A program made the position numbers and the translations under genes. 14,686 bases of DNA from an uncultured Alphaproteobacteria bacterium (GTDB lineage Bacteria; Pseudomonadota; Alphaproteobacteria; RUG11792), in assembly GCA_958448685.1 (NCBI GenBank), contig CAUDEV010000028.1, forward strand, positions 1-14,686, read 5' to 3'. The notes under the pieces were generated by a model. It was not told where the DNA came from. It worked only from the letters and a program-made list of their open reading frames with translations, and did no database searches. Of this stretch, positions 7,049-14,599 are shown one piece after another (the stretch's first letter is position 1; each line of letters starts with the position of its first letter).

Positions 7049-8506
7049 TTAAATCAGCAATTCCTTCAATATATTATTGACCATTTCTGGATTTCCTTTT
7101 CCCTGAAGTGCCTTCATAGATTGTCCAACAAAAAATCCGAATAGTTGTGTTTTTCCGGATTTATATTGTTCCACTTGTTTTGAATTATCCGATAAAACTT
7201 TCTCAATAACACTTTTAATGACAGATTCATCTTGAATCTGAACAAGTCCCAACTCTTTAACGAGACTCGCAGGAGATTTTCCAGTTTCTGCCATTTCAGC
7301 AAAAACAGTTTTTGCAATTTTTCCTGATATTGTTTTATCAATAATCAAATCAACCAACTCGGCAATATATTCCACAGGAAATCCGACTTCTTCGATATCT
7401 TTTCCTTCTTTATTTAAAAGGGCAAAGAATTCACCAATCATCCAATTGGCAATCAATTTCGCAGATTCTGAAGCAGAAAATTTTGATGAGGCAACGATCT
7501 TTTCAAAATAATATGCGATTTTCTTATCCTCAATTAACACATTTGCATCAGATTCAGAAATTTCGTATTCTTTTATGAATCTTTCTTTTTTGGAGTCAGG
7601 TAATTCAGGCATAGTTGCCCTTAATTTTTCTATTCTTTCATCTGATAATATAACAGGTTTCAAATCAGGATCAGGGAAATATCTATAATCTGCAGCATCT
7701 TCTTTTGATCTCATTGATCTTGTTTCTCCTGCAATTGAATCAAAAAGCCTTGTTTCTTGAATTATCTCTTCTTCTGATTCTTTTGCTATTATTTGACGTT
7801 CCGTTTCATAATCTAAAGCCTGTCCTAAAAATTTTATAGAATTTATATTTTTAATTTCTACACGATTTCCGAATTCTTCTCCGGGTTTTCTAATCGATAT
7901 ATTGGCATCAACTCTCAAATTTCCACGTTCCATATTACAATCCGAAGTTTCGATATATCTCAAAATTGTGCGAAGTTTCTTAACATATTGCATAGCTTCA
8001 TAAGAAGAACGCATATCCGGTTTTGATACTATTTCCATCAAAGGAACTCCTGACCTGTTCAAATCAACATAAGAAAAATCTGGAGATAAGTCATGTATAC
8101 TTTTTCCAGCATCTTGTTCTATATGAATTCTTTCAATATTGATAATTTTTTTAGAGCCATCTTTCAATTCGATTTCAAGATATCCATCTGTAATTATTGG
8201 ATAATACAATTGAGAAATCTGATATCCAGATGGAAGATCCGGATAAAAATAATTCTTCCGATCAAATCTGGAGATTTTATTTATCTTTCCATTTATTCCA
8301 AATCCGGATTTAATAGCCTGATCTATAGCGTTTTCATTCAAAACAGGAAGCATTCCGGGCATTGCAGCATCATAAAAACTAACTTGAGTATTCGGATCTG
8401 ATCCAAAATCAGTTGGACTTGAACTAAATAATTTCGACTTTGTGGAAATCTGTGCATGCACCTCGAGTCCAATAACAACTTCCCATCCTTTTATTAAATT
8501 ATCCAT
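7049..8506 (-). CDS. gatB: Asp-tRNA(Asn)/Glu-tRNA(Gln) amidotransferase subunit B
   Basis: The tRNA-binding kinase subunit of GatCAB. It phosphorylates the side chain of mischarged Glu-tRNA-Gln or Asp-tRNA-Asn, then passes ammonia from GatA to make the amide. The 485-residue product has the N-terminal WEVVIGLEVHAQ (8-19), the block FDRKNYFYPDLPSGYQIS (81-98), GVPLMEIVSKPD (153-164) and CNMERGNLRVDANISIR (190-206), all in the cradle domain. A helical linker and YqeY-like C-terminal tail domain follow, ending with a segment containing GQSMKALQGKGNP. GGAG six bases before the ATG is a strong ribosome site. It starts 18 bases after gatA. Its presence implies that at least one of GlnRS or AsnRS may be absent from the genome. 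Confidence 0.97.
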   Translation of the reverse strand: MDNLIKGWEVVIGLEVHAQISTKSKLFSSSPTDFGSDPNTQVSFYDAAMPGMLPVLNENAIDQAIKSGFGINGKINKISRFDRKNYFYPDLPSGYQISQLYYPIITDGYLEIELKDGSKKIINIERIHIEQDAGKSIHDLSPDFSYVDLNRSGVPLMEIVSKPDMRSSYEAMQYVKKLRTILRYIETSDCNMERGNLRVDANISIRKPGEEFGNRVEIKNINSIKFLGQALDYETERQIIAKESEEEIIQETRLFDSIAGETRSMRSKEDAADYRYFPDPDLKPVILSDERIEKLRATMPELPDSKKERFIKEYEISESDANVLIEDKKIAYYFEKIVASSKFSASESAKLIANWMIGEFFALLNKEGKDIEEVGFPVEYIAELVDLIIDKTISGKIAKTVFAEMAETGKSPASLVKELGLVQIQDESVIKSVIEKVLSDNSKQVEQYKSGKTQLFGFFVGQSMKALQGKGNPEMVNNILKELLI

Positions 8507-8524
8507 AAAATTCTCCAGTTTTAT

Positions 8525-10009
8525 TTAGTATATAGTTAATATATCTTTTCTTAATTTTTCAAAATCAGCAGATTCTTCTATAATCTTTGCCGCTTTAAAT
8601 ATATCTATTTCTCCAAATCTATTGCCTATCAATTGAACGCCCATAGGCAATCCATCGTTTGATAATCCAGCAGGAATAGACATAGCAGGAAGTCCTGCTA
8701 TATTCGCATTAACCGTAAATATATCATTTAAATACATTTCCACAGGCGTCATTTTTTCGGATTCTTCTATTCCAAATGCGGTATTTGGAGTTGTTAGGGT
8801 TAAAATCAGATCTACTTTGGAAAAGGCATTATTTTTGAAGTCTTCTTTGATCATTTTCTGAATTTTTAAAGCCTTGGTGTAATATGCATCATAATATCCT
8901 GCAGACAGCACATAAGTCCCTGTTAGTATTCTTCTTTTCACTTCCTCTCCAAATCCTTCAGATCTAGAATTGATATAAAGCTCATTAATGTCATTATAAT
9001 GCTCAGCTCGTCTTGAATACCTCACTCCGTCATATCTTGCTAAGTTTGAGGAAGCTTCGGCAGGAGCTATGATATAATATGCAGGAAGCGCATAAGGAGT
9101 TGTTTTTAAAGATATATCAATTAATTCACAACCGGCAGATACCAACCAATTTTTTGCCTTTTCAAATAAATCCAAATTTTCTTGATTCAAACCTTCAATG
9201 TATTCTTTTGCAATACCAATTTTCATTCCTCTTATGGATTGTCCTAAAAAACTTGCATAATCTGGAATAGTAATATTTTCTGAAGTTGAATCTTTATCAT
9301 CATATCCTGCCATCGCGCGCAGCATTATTGCGGCATCTTCAACAGTTTTTGTCAAAGGTCCTGCTTGATCTAAAGATGATGCAAAAGCAACCATTCCCCA
9401 ACGTGAACATAATCCATATGTAGGTTTTATACCCACCAACCCAGAAAATGCAGCAGGTTGTCTTATGGATCCTCCTGTGTCAGATCCTGTAGCGGCGACA
9501 CACAGATCTGAAGCAACAGCTGTTGCAGAGCCACCAGAAGATCCCCCTGGAACTAATTTCATATTACTATTGGATTTCTTCCTGAAAGGTAAATAACATG
9601 GCCCAAAATAGCTTGTTATATTAGCCGATCCCATTGCAAACTCATCCATATTTGTTTTTCCAATGAAAACAGCGCCATTATTAAGCAAATTCTGAGTTAC
9701 TGTAGATTCATATTCTGGCACAAATTCAGAAAGTATTTTTGAACAAGCGGTTGTTCGAATACCTTTCGTACAAAACAGATCTTTAACAGCAATAGGAACA
9801 CCTAATAATGTTTTCTCTTCTCCTTTTGATATTTTTTCATCGGCTTTTTTTGCAGCGTCTATTGCCTTTTCTTTATCAATCGTGACATAAGCATTTAGCT
9901 CTTTATATCTTTCAATTCTATCTATATAATAATTCATTAGCTCTAAAGAACTAAATTCTTTGGCTTTTAAACCTTTTCTTACTTCTGATATTGTCAAAAA
10001 TTTTTTCAT
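8525..10009 (-). CDS. gatA: Asp-tRNA(Asn)/Glu-tRNA(Gln) amidotransferase subunit A
   Basis: Amidase-signature glutaminase subunit of GatCAB, releasing ammonia from glutamine for transfer to the activated aminoacyl-tRNA held by GatB. At 494 residues it is full length. The Ser-cisSer-Lys triad is visible: K76 in GVPIAVKDLF, S157 in PGGSSGGSA, and nucleophile S181 in DTGGSIRQPAAFSG. A small Lys/Ser/Asn-rich insertion (about 143-151) precedes the glycine-rich segment, where relatives usually have a short N-P-W/Y turn. The start lies five bases after the kinase gene stop; GTAGGG upstream may serve as the ribosome site and overlaps that gene's end, implying coupled translation. The partner gatC, often just before gatA, is not in the window. 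Confidence 0.97.
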   Translation of the reverse strand: MKKFLTISEVRKGLKAKEFSSLELMNYYIDRIERYKELNAYVTIDKEKAIDAAKKADEKISKGEEKTLLGVPIAVKDLFCTKGIRTTACSKILSEFVPEYESTVTQNLLNNGAVFIGKTNMDEFAMGSANITSYFGPCYLPFRKKSNSNMKLVPGGSSGGSATAVASDLCVAATGSDTGGSIRQPAAFSGLVGIKPTYGLCSRWGMVAFASSLDQAGPLTKTVEDAAIMLRAMAGYDDKDSTSENITIPDYASFLGQSIRGMKIGIAKEYIEGLNQENLDLFEKAKNWLVSAGCELIDISLKTTPYALPAYYIIAPAEASSNLARYDGVRYSRRAEHYNDINELYINSRSEGFGEEVKRRILTGTYVLSAGYYDAYYTKALKIQKMIKEDFKNNAFSKVDLILTLTTPNTAFGIEESEKMTPVEMYLNDIFTVNANIAGLPAMSIPAGLSNDGLPMGVQLIGNRFGEIDIFKAAKIIEESADFEKLRKDILTIY

Positions 10010-10014
10010 CTACC

Positions 10015-11061
10015 CTACTCTACTTTCATGTTTTCAAAATCTTTAAAAAAACTAAGCACATATTTGGCTTTAGTTTCGGAAGAAATTTGATCTAATTTTA
10101 TTTTATCATAATCTCCTTTTTTAAAATAACTCATTCCGCTCTCTTTTAAATTTTTCATAATTTCATCCAAATCCTCTGATTTATATCTATTATCAATCCA
10201 AGAAAGTCTAAACAATCCAGCCAGAAAAGCAGTCGCCTTCATATAGAATAATGTTGCTTGAAGCTCAAAATCTGAAATTTTTCTATTAAAATATTTTTCC
10301 AAAATATATCTTATAACTTCCAGATCATCTATTCCAGATTCATAAAAGAAATAACCAAATTCTGCAAAAACAGAATCTCCTCTTGCTTCTTGAAAATCTA
10401 TAAAATACACATTCCCCTCATTAGAAATCAATATATTCCCAGGAGCTAAATCCCCATGTATTATAATCTTAGAAGTTTTGTATTTCTTATAAACCTCTGT
10501 CAATTGATCATACCATTTGAAAAATTCAGATGGCACTTTCTTTTTACTAATTTTAATACCTTGAACCGAATCTCCTATAGATTCCAGCATCGGTTTATTA
10601 TGAAAAATATCAGTATTGGAGAAATTATGTATTATTCGCAAACCATGAATAATTTGATTAAGAATATTTTCATTATTTAAGTCAGTTTTAGGATTAAAAA
10701 CTCTTCCATTTATGTAATCCATAACGATTATATATGGATTTTTTTCGTTATCAGTAAATATTATTTCAGGAGCAAGTCCTTTTTCTGATAGGAATTTATG
10801 CATATTCAATTCGGAAATCCGATTTTCCACAGGTATATTCTTACCAAGAACCCTGATAACTAAAGATTTTCCAGGTAAATTAATTTTATAAACATTAGAA
10901 GACGACATTCCTCCTCTTAGCAATTCCATATCCGTCTCAAGTGAAATACCGAAATTTTTCACAAACTCTTTAATACCAATATAATCCAATTCATTTAGCT
11001 TAGTGGCATATAAAGAAGTAGAAAACAAAATAAAAATCAGAAATATAGATTTAAAAAACAT
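10015..11061 (-). CDS. Choline-kinase/APH-fold phosphotransferase with an export signal
   Basis: Protein of 348 residues with a choline kinase/aminoglycoside phosphotransferase fold. N-lobe: GGMSSSNVYKI (50-60) as phosphate-loop region, LVIRVLG (67-73) with Arg70 where protein kinases have Lys (usual in choline kinases), and E84 as the helix-C acid. C-lobe: Brenner motif HGDLAPGN (202-209) with base D204 and metal ligand N209, then IDFQEA (221-226) with metal ligand D222. It therefore looks catalytically complete, and small alcohols such as choline or ethanolamine are more likely targets than proteins. Oddly, residues 1-19 look like a signal peptide (MFFKSIFLIFILFSTSLYA). A TTG at residue 25 could start a cytosolic form. 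It starts 6 bases after RNase J and ends 5 bases before gatA, in mid-operon. No strong Shine-Dalgarno is seen. Substrate and true location are unknown. Confidence 0.8.
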   Translation of the reverse strand: MFFKSIFLIFILFSTSLYATKLNELDYIGIKEFVKNFGISLETDMELLRGGMSSSNVYKINLPGKSLVIRVLGKNIPVENRISELNMHKFLSEKGLAPEIIFTDNEKNPYIIVMDYINGRVFNPKTDLNNENILNQIIHGLRIIHNFSNTDIFHNKPMLESIGDSVQGIKISKKKVPSEFFKWYDQLTEVYKKYKTSKIIIHGDLAPGNILISNEGNVYFIDFQEARGDSVFAEFGYFFYESGIDDLEVIRYILEKYFNRKISDFELQATLFYMKATAFLAGLFRLSWIDNRYKSEDLDEIMKNLKESGMSYFKKGDYDKIKLDQISSETKAKYVLSFFKDFENMKVE

Positions 11062-11067
11062 ATGTTA

Positions 11068-12726
11068 TCACACTTTATGTATATGAACACTCACAAGAGG
11101 TTTCTTTTCGAAATGTCTTGCGATTAATTTTCTTAATGAACTTTCACAAGCTACCTTTAATTTCTCTATATCCGAAGTCTTCACAAGTTCCGTAGAAATT
11201 ATCTGATATATAACAGAATTTAATTTTTCATTTGTTGTATTTTCCAGATATATACCTTCTATAACAACATCAGGAGATCCGATCAATTTGTCTTCATCTG
11301 AAACAACAAAACTGACACTCATATGACCATTATATGTCATTACAGTTCTTTCACGAATAGCTTTTGAATTAATCGGTATCAGATCATCACCATCCAAAGC
11401 GTTGAAAATAACATCATGGTGTTTTATCTTTTGTAGCTTTCCCCCCTTGAAATTCACAACATCTCCGGATTCTGCCACAAATACTTCGGATATACCACAT
11501 TCTTTTGCAAAATCTTTATGAGCAAAAAGCATTCTTGCATCGCCATGAACAGGCATAAGCGAACGTGGTTTCAGCCATTTATACATCAAAGCTATGGATT
11601 CTTTGTTTGGATGTCCGGAAACATGAATATCATCTTCCGTATCTGTTGTGACTATTTCAACACCTTTTCTGATTAACAGATTTTGCATCTCACGAATTCC
11701 AAGTTCATTTCCGGGAATTACTTTTGAAGAAAATAAAACAACATCATTTTTATCTAATTTTATAAGTTTATTTTCCCCTCTGGCTAATCTAAATAAAGCA
11801 GAACGAGCTTCTCCTTGAGAACCAGTGCAAATCACTAAAACCTTTTCGGGGGGCATACTCGCAACTTCTTCATCTGTCAATATTGAATTAACATTATTTT
11901 TAAATTGTTTTGAAAAATAAGAAGTTTCAGAAACAGCATCCAGCATCTTATGCATTGATCTTCCAATAATCGCAACTTTCCTTCCAAGTTTTTTTGCCAC
12001 GCTAAAAATGGTCTCCAATCTTGCAACATTCGAAGAAAAGCAAGTCACAGTTATTCTTTTGTCTTTATACTTTGGTATAATCCTCAATAATGCATCCTTA
12101 ACGGTTGTTTCAGAACCTATTTGATCTTCTGTCAATATATTTGTTGAATCACAAAGAAGGCAATCTACTCCTTCTTTTCCGATTTCTTCCAATCTTTTTT
12201 CATCAACAGAATCTCCTAGGAGTGGTGTTTCGTCAATTTTCCAATCTCCTGTGTGAAAAACATTTCCAGCTTGCGTTTTTATATAAATTCCACAAGCTCC
12301 CAAAATAGAATGAGCTAAAGAAACAAACTCTACTTCAAAACTTCCAGTTTTTATAATCTGTTTAGGTCTCACAGTATTAATCTCAACATCCTCCCTCCAA
12401 GAATAATCTTTTAATTTCTGTTTCAGAATCGCTGCAGGAAATTCAGTTAAATAAATAGGACATCTCAACTTTGGCCATAGGTATTGAATCGCTCCAATAT
12501 GATCCTCATGAGCATGAGTTATGAACAAACCTTTTAGCTTGTCCCTTACACTTTCTGGAAATGATATATCTGGAGTTAAAATTTCTATTCCCAACTTATC
12601 ATAAAAAGCTATTCCTAAATCAACTATAATCCATTCTTTATTATTTCCAATCATAGTACAGTTAGCGCCGATCTGTTCAAGCCCTCCGAGAGGAAGTATC
12701 AACAAATCTTCTTTTTTTGCATTCAT
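11068..12726 (-). CDS. rnj: Ribonuclease J
   Basis: Metallo-beta-lactamase/beta-CASP ribonuclease with 5'-3' exonuclease and endonuclease activity in mRNA decay and rRNA or sRNA maturation. The 552 residues cover the whole family architecture. The opening LPLGGLEQIGANCT (11-24) is typical. Metal ligands sit in THAHEDHIG (H71, H73, D75, H76), with HTGDWK further on. The beta-CASP insert follows, with CTGSQGE, and then HVSGH before the LMPVHGD segment that returns to the lactamase core. A smaller C-terminal domain ends the protein. AGGAGA at 12734-12739, seven bases before the ATG, is the best ribosome site in this operon. RNase J is normal in many Alphaproteobacteria but is more often discussed in Firmicutes. 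It lies between the SH3-like gene (19-base gap) and the kinase gene (6-base gap). Confidence 0.96.
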   Translation of the reverse strand: MNAKKEDLLILPLGGLEQIGANCTMIGNNKEWIIVDLGIAFYDKLGIEILTPDISFPESVRDKLKGLFITHAHEDHIGAIQYLWPKLRCPIYLTEFPAAILKQKLKDYSWREDVEINTVRPKQIIKTGSFEVEFVSLAHSILGACGIYIKTQAGNVFHTGDWKIDETPLLGDSVDEKRLEEIGKEGVDCLLCDSTNILTEDQIGSETTVKDALLRIIPKYKDKRITVTCFSSNVARLETIFSVAKKLGRKVAIIGRSMHKMLDAVSETSYFSKQFKNNVNSILTDEEVASMPPEKVLVICTGSQGEARSALFRLARGENKLIKLDKNDVVLFSSKVIPGNELGIREMQNLLIRKGVEIVTTDTEDDIHVSGHPNKESIALMYKWLKPRSLMPVHGDARMLFAHKDFAKECGISEVFVAESGDVVNFKGGKLQKIKHHDVIFNALDGDDLIPINSKAIRERTVMTYNGHMSVSFVVSDEDKLIGSPDVVIEGIYLENTTNEKLNSVIYQIISTELVKTSDIEKLKVACESSLRKLIARHFEKKPLVSVHIHKV

Positions 12727-12745
12727 TTATATTTCTCCTAAAAAA

Positions 12746-13246
12746 TCAGCGTATTTCATTATCAAACACGCCAAAAACATCTGATTTCTTTATCCACCCC
12801 TGATATTTTTCTCCTCCACTATAAATCTTTACATTACACCACTTTCCACGGGCTGCAATTAATTCCATAATTACATTTTTCTTAATAATCGCAATCAAAT
12901 TTGAATTATCATTTGAATCGGACATAAGTTTCGCTGAAGTACTATTTACTGTCATCACAAATCTTTTAGAAGAAAGCAAGCTTTTATGAATCCAACTCTC
13001 ACTTCCAAAAGGGTCTTTTATCTTTCTCCAATGATCATATTTTGCAATAACCATAACAGGCGTTCCCTTTTGAACATATTCAAAACTTATCTTATATTCT
13101 CTTCCAGGCCCTCTGTGAGAATTGGCTTTATTTGATTTTATTGAAGCATAATAAGGATCACAAACCCCGCTTTTTATAAATGCGAAAGATTCATTTGTAA
13201 ACGCAAACAAAAATAAGAGTAAATATATAATTTTTTTAAATTTCAC
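12746..13246 (-). CDS. Exported two-domain SH3-like protein
   Basis: A 166-residue periplasmic protein. Residues 1-22 are a clear signal peptide ending SFA. The mature part has two bacterial SH3-like domains. The first, about 34-92, has NSHRGPGREYK and the W-R-K-I then S-W-I-H-K-S-L-L-S pattern of the alphaproteobacterial family (COG3807 type). The second, about 96-157, is more divergent, with W-C-N-V-K and Q-G-W-I-K-K-S-D. Such domains often bind peptidoglycan or cell-wall peptides, but this family's role is not established. Translation starts at GTG (13246) inside the end of pfk, an 11-base overlap, with AGGGG about ten bases upstream. No other in-frame start would keep the signal peptide. 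The overlap implies coupling to pfk, though the roles look unrelated. Confidence 0.88.
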   Translation of the reverse strand: MKFKKIIYLLLFLFAFTNESFAFIKSGVCDPYYASIKSNKANSHRGPGREYKISFEYVQKGTPVMVIAKYDHWRKIKDPFGSESWIHKSLLSSKRFVMTVNSTSAKLMSDSNDNSNLIAIIKKNVIMELIAARGKWCNVKIYSGGEKYQGWIKKSDVFGVFDNEIR

Positions 13247-14327
13247 CTATATAGACCCCTAAATTTCTTGCAGCTTTAACATATTCATTATTTAAATCCA
13301 GAACTTTATTCACGTTTTCTATTACATCAGAAATATTCATTGTTTTTAATCTGTTTTCAGAAAACAACAATACTTTCCCGGAAATCTTCTTGTCTATAAG
13401 ATTAATAGCCTCAAGGCCAAATAAAGTTCCCAGTAAGCGATCATTAATGCAGGTCTTTCCTCCTCGTTGAACGTGCCCTAGAGTGACGCATCTTGATTCA
13501 ATCCCGGTTTCTTTTATCTTATTTACCAAATGTTGTCCTATGCCTCTATATGCCAAATGTGAATATTTCATCACCCCATCAACATTTTCCACATTATGTT
13601 TAAAATCACTATCTTCAACAGACTCAGCAACAACTACAATACAATAATTTTTTCCATTTGAAAAACATTCTTTTACTTTGTTTTTCACTTTTTCAATATC
13701 ATATTTAAATTCTGGAACAAGAATAATATCAGCTCCTGAAGCTACTCCTGCATACATTGCAATAAATCCGGCATCTCTTCCCATAACTTCAACAACCATA
13801 GCTCTCTCATGACTTTTTGCTGTTGATCTGATATTTTCAACAGCTGAAACAACAACTTCCAAAGAAGTCTGGAAACCAACTGAATAATCAGTATAATTAA
13901 CATCATTATCAATAGTTTTAGGAATAAAAGCTATATTTAAATTTTCATTTTTAATAAGCAGTTCATTTATTAATCGAAGACTTCCATCCCCACCAACACA
14001 AACTAATCCTTCCAATTCGAGTTTTTTATATCCCTCATGAATCATATTCTTTATGTCTTCTATAGTCTTTCCAGATTCTATAGTTGACGACATCCATTTT
14101 GTGTCGGAAAGAATAATACTACCTGAATTCGTTAACATATCTTCATTACAAAGTTCACCAGTAAGTTTTATAAAATCAATAGGATCATTTGCAAGAGCTC
14201 TTATGCCTCTTTTTAGCCCCAACAATTCATATCCAAGATTTTTTGCCCTGATAAAAGCGGCTCTTATGACTGAATTTAATCCAGAACAATCCCCTCCAAT
14301 AGTCAGTATTCCTATTCTTTTCTTCAT
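13236..14327 (-). CDS. pfkA: 6-phosphofructokinase, predicted ATP-dependent
   Basis: Glycolytic enzyme that phosphorylates fructose 6-phosphate to fructose 1,6-bisphosphate. The 363-residue product has the N-terminal GGDCSGLNSVIRA (11-23; most relatives have Pro where Ser15 stands), GGDGS (112-116), PKTIDND (136-142) with catalytic base D140, and MGRDAGFIA (182-190) for sugar binding. LGHVQRGG near the C-terminal third is also conserved. At the two donor-discriminating positions (E. coli 104 and 124) it has Gly115 and Lys137. PPi enzymes have Asp plus Lys and classic ATP enzymes Gly plus Gly; Gly plus Lys is the pattern of group III ATP enzymes such as those of actinobacteria, so ATP is the likelier donor. 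It is the first gene of the leftward operon; its end overlaps the SH3-like gene. The ribosome site is weak. Many Alphaproteobacteria lack this gene and use the Entner-Doudoroff route. Confidence 0.94.
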   Translation of the reverse strand: MKKRIGILTIGGDCSGLNSVIRAAFIRAKNLGYELLGLKRGIRALANDPIDFIKLTGELCNEDMLTNSGSIILSDTKWMSSTIESGKTIEDIKNMIHEGYKKLELEGLVCVGGDGSLRLINELLIKNENLNIAFIPKTIDNDVNYTDYSVGFQTSLEVVVSAVENIRSTAKSHERAMVVEVMGRDAGFIAMYAGVASGADIILVPEFKYDIEKVKNKVKECFSNGKNYCIVVVAESVEDSDFKHNVENVDGVMKYSHLAYRGIGQHLVNKIKETGIESRCVTLGHVQRGGKTCINDRLLGTLFGLEAINLIDKKISGKVLLFSENRLKTMNISDVIENVNKVLDLNNEYVKAARNLGVYIGEI

Positions 14328-14483
14328 ATATGTCGTCTATTCAATCTTAACAAATCAGGATATAATCAATTTTTATATTAACATCCTTTAAGTAAAATTT
14401 CAAAAGTTATCTGAAGTCGGGATTTAAATGCCAATTTTTAATTCCTATAAAAATTTCTAAAATTTTATGGGACTATTTATTTT

Positions 14484-14513
14484 TTGACATATAGGAGATA
14501 TTGAAGATATACT
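14484..14513 (+). promoter_or_regulatory. Near-consensus sigma70 promoter facing right
   Basis: TTGACA (14484-14489) is a perfect -35 box, and TATACT (14508-14513) differs from the -10 consensus by one base. The spacer is 18 bases. This is the strongest promoter match in the window. Transcription would begin near 14520 and enter the palindrome about 14 bases later. No gene follows within the window, so the product could be a leader for a gene beyond the edge or a small RNA. Confidence 0.55.
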
Positions 14514-14533
14514 GAAAATATAAGGAATATTCA

Positions 14534-14581
14534 GGCACGCGACGTGTGGTACCCTTAATATTATACCACACGTCGCGTGCC
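14534..14581. repeat. Perfect 18-bp G+C-rich palindrome
   Basis: GGCACGCGACGTGTGGTA (14534-14551) is exactly complementary to TACCACACGTCGCGTGCC (14564-14581), around a 12-base A/T-rich loop. Two thirds of the arm is G or C in very A/T-rich surroundings, and 18 unbroken pairs are not expected by chance. No T run follows on either strand: the plus side continues into ctccctccc and the minus side into tgaatattcc, so a classical intrinsic terminator is not supported. It may be an interspersed palindromic (REP-like) element, a binding site or an RNA stem. Confidence 0.85.
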
Positions 14582-14599
14582 CTCCCTCCCATGTGCCCC
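14580..14599 (-). other. G-quadruplex motif
   Basis: The minus strand reads GGGG-CACAT-GGG-A-GGG-A-GGG: four runs of at least three G with loops of 5, 1 and 1 bases. This meets the standard G3+N1-7 rule, and single-base loops favour high stability. Its last G run shares two bases with the palindrome arm, so the two structures touch and probably compete. I saw no comparable motif elsewhere in the window. Confidence 0.7.

Noticed and set aside
14053..14391. Rightward 112-codon open frame opposite the start of pfk
   Set aside because: It lies almost wholly antisense to a confidently identified gene, has no ribosome site, and resembles no protein I know.
14444..14471. Imperfect A/T-rich hairpin (CC-t-ATAAAAATTT with AAATTTTAT-g-GG) followed by T-rich sequence
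   Set aside because: It looks like a rightward terminator, but no rightward gene precedes it, and A/T repeats of this size are expected by chance here.
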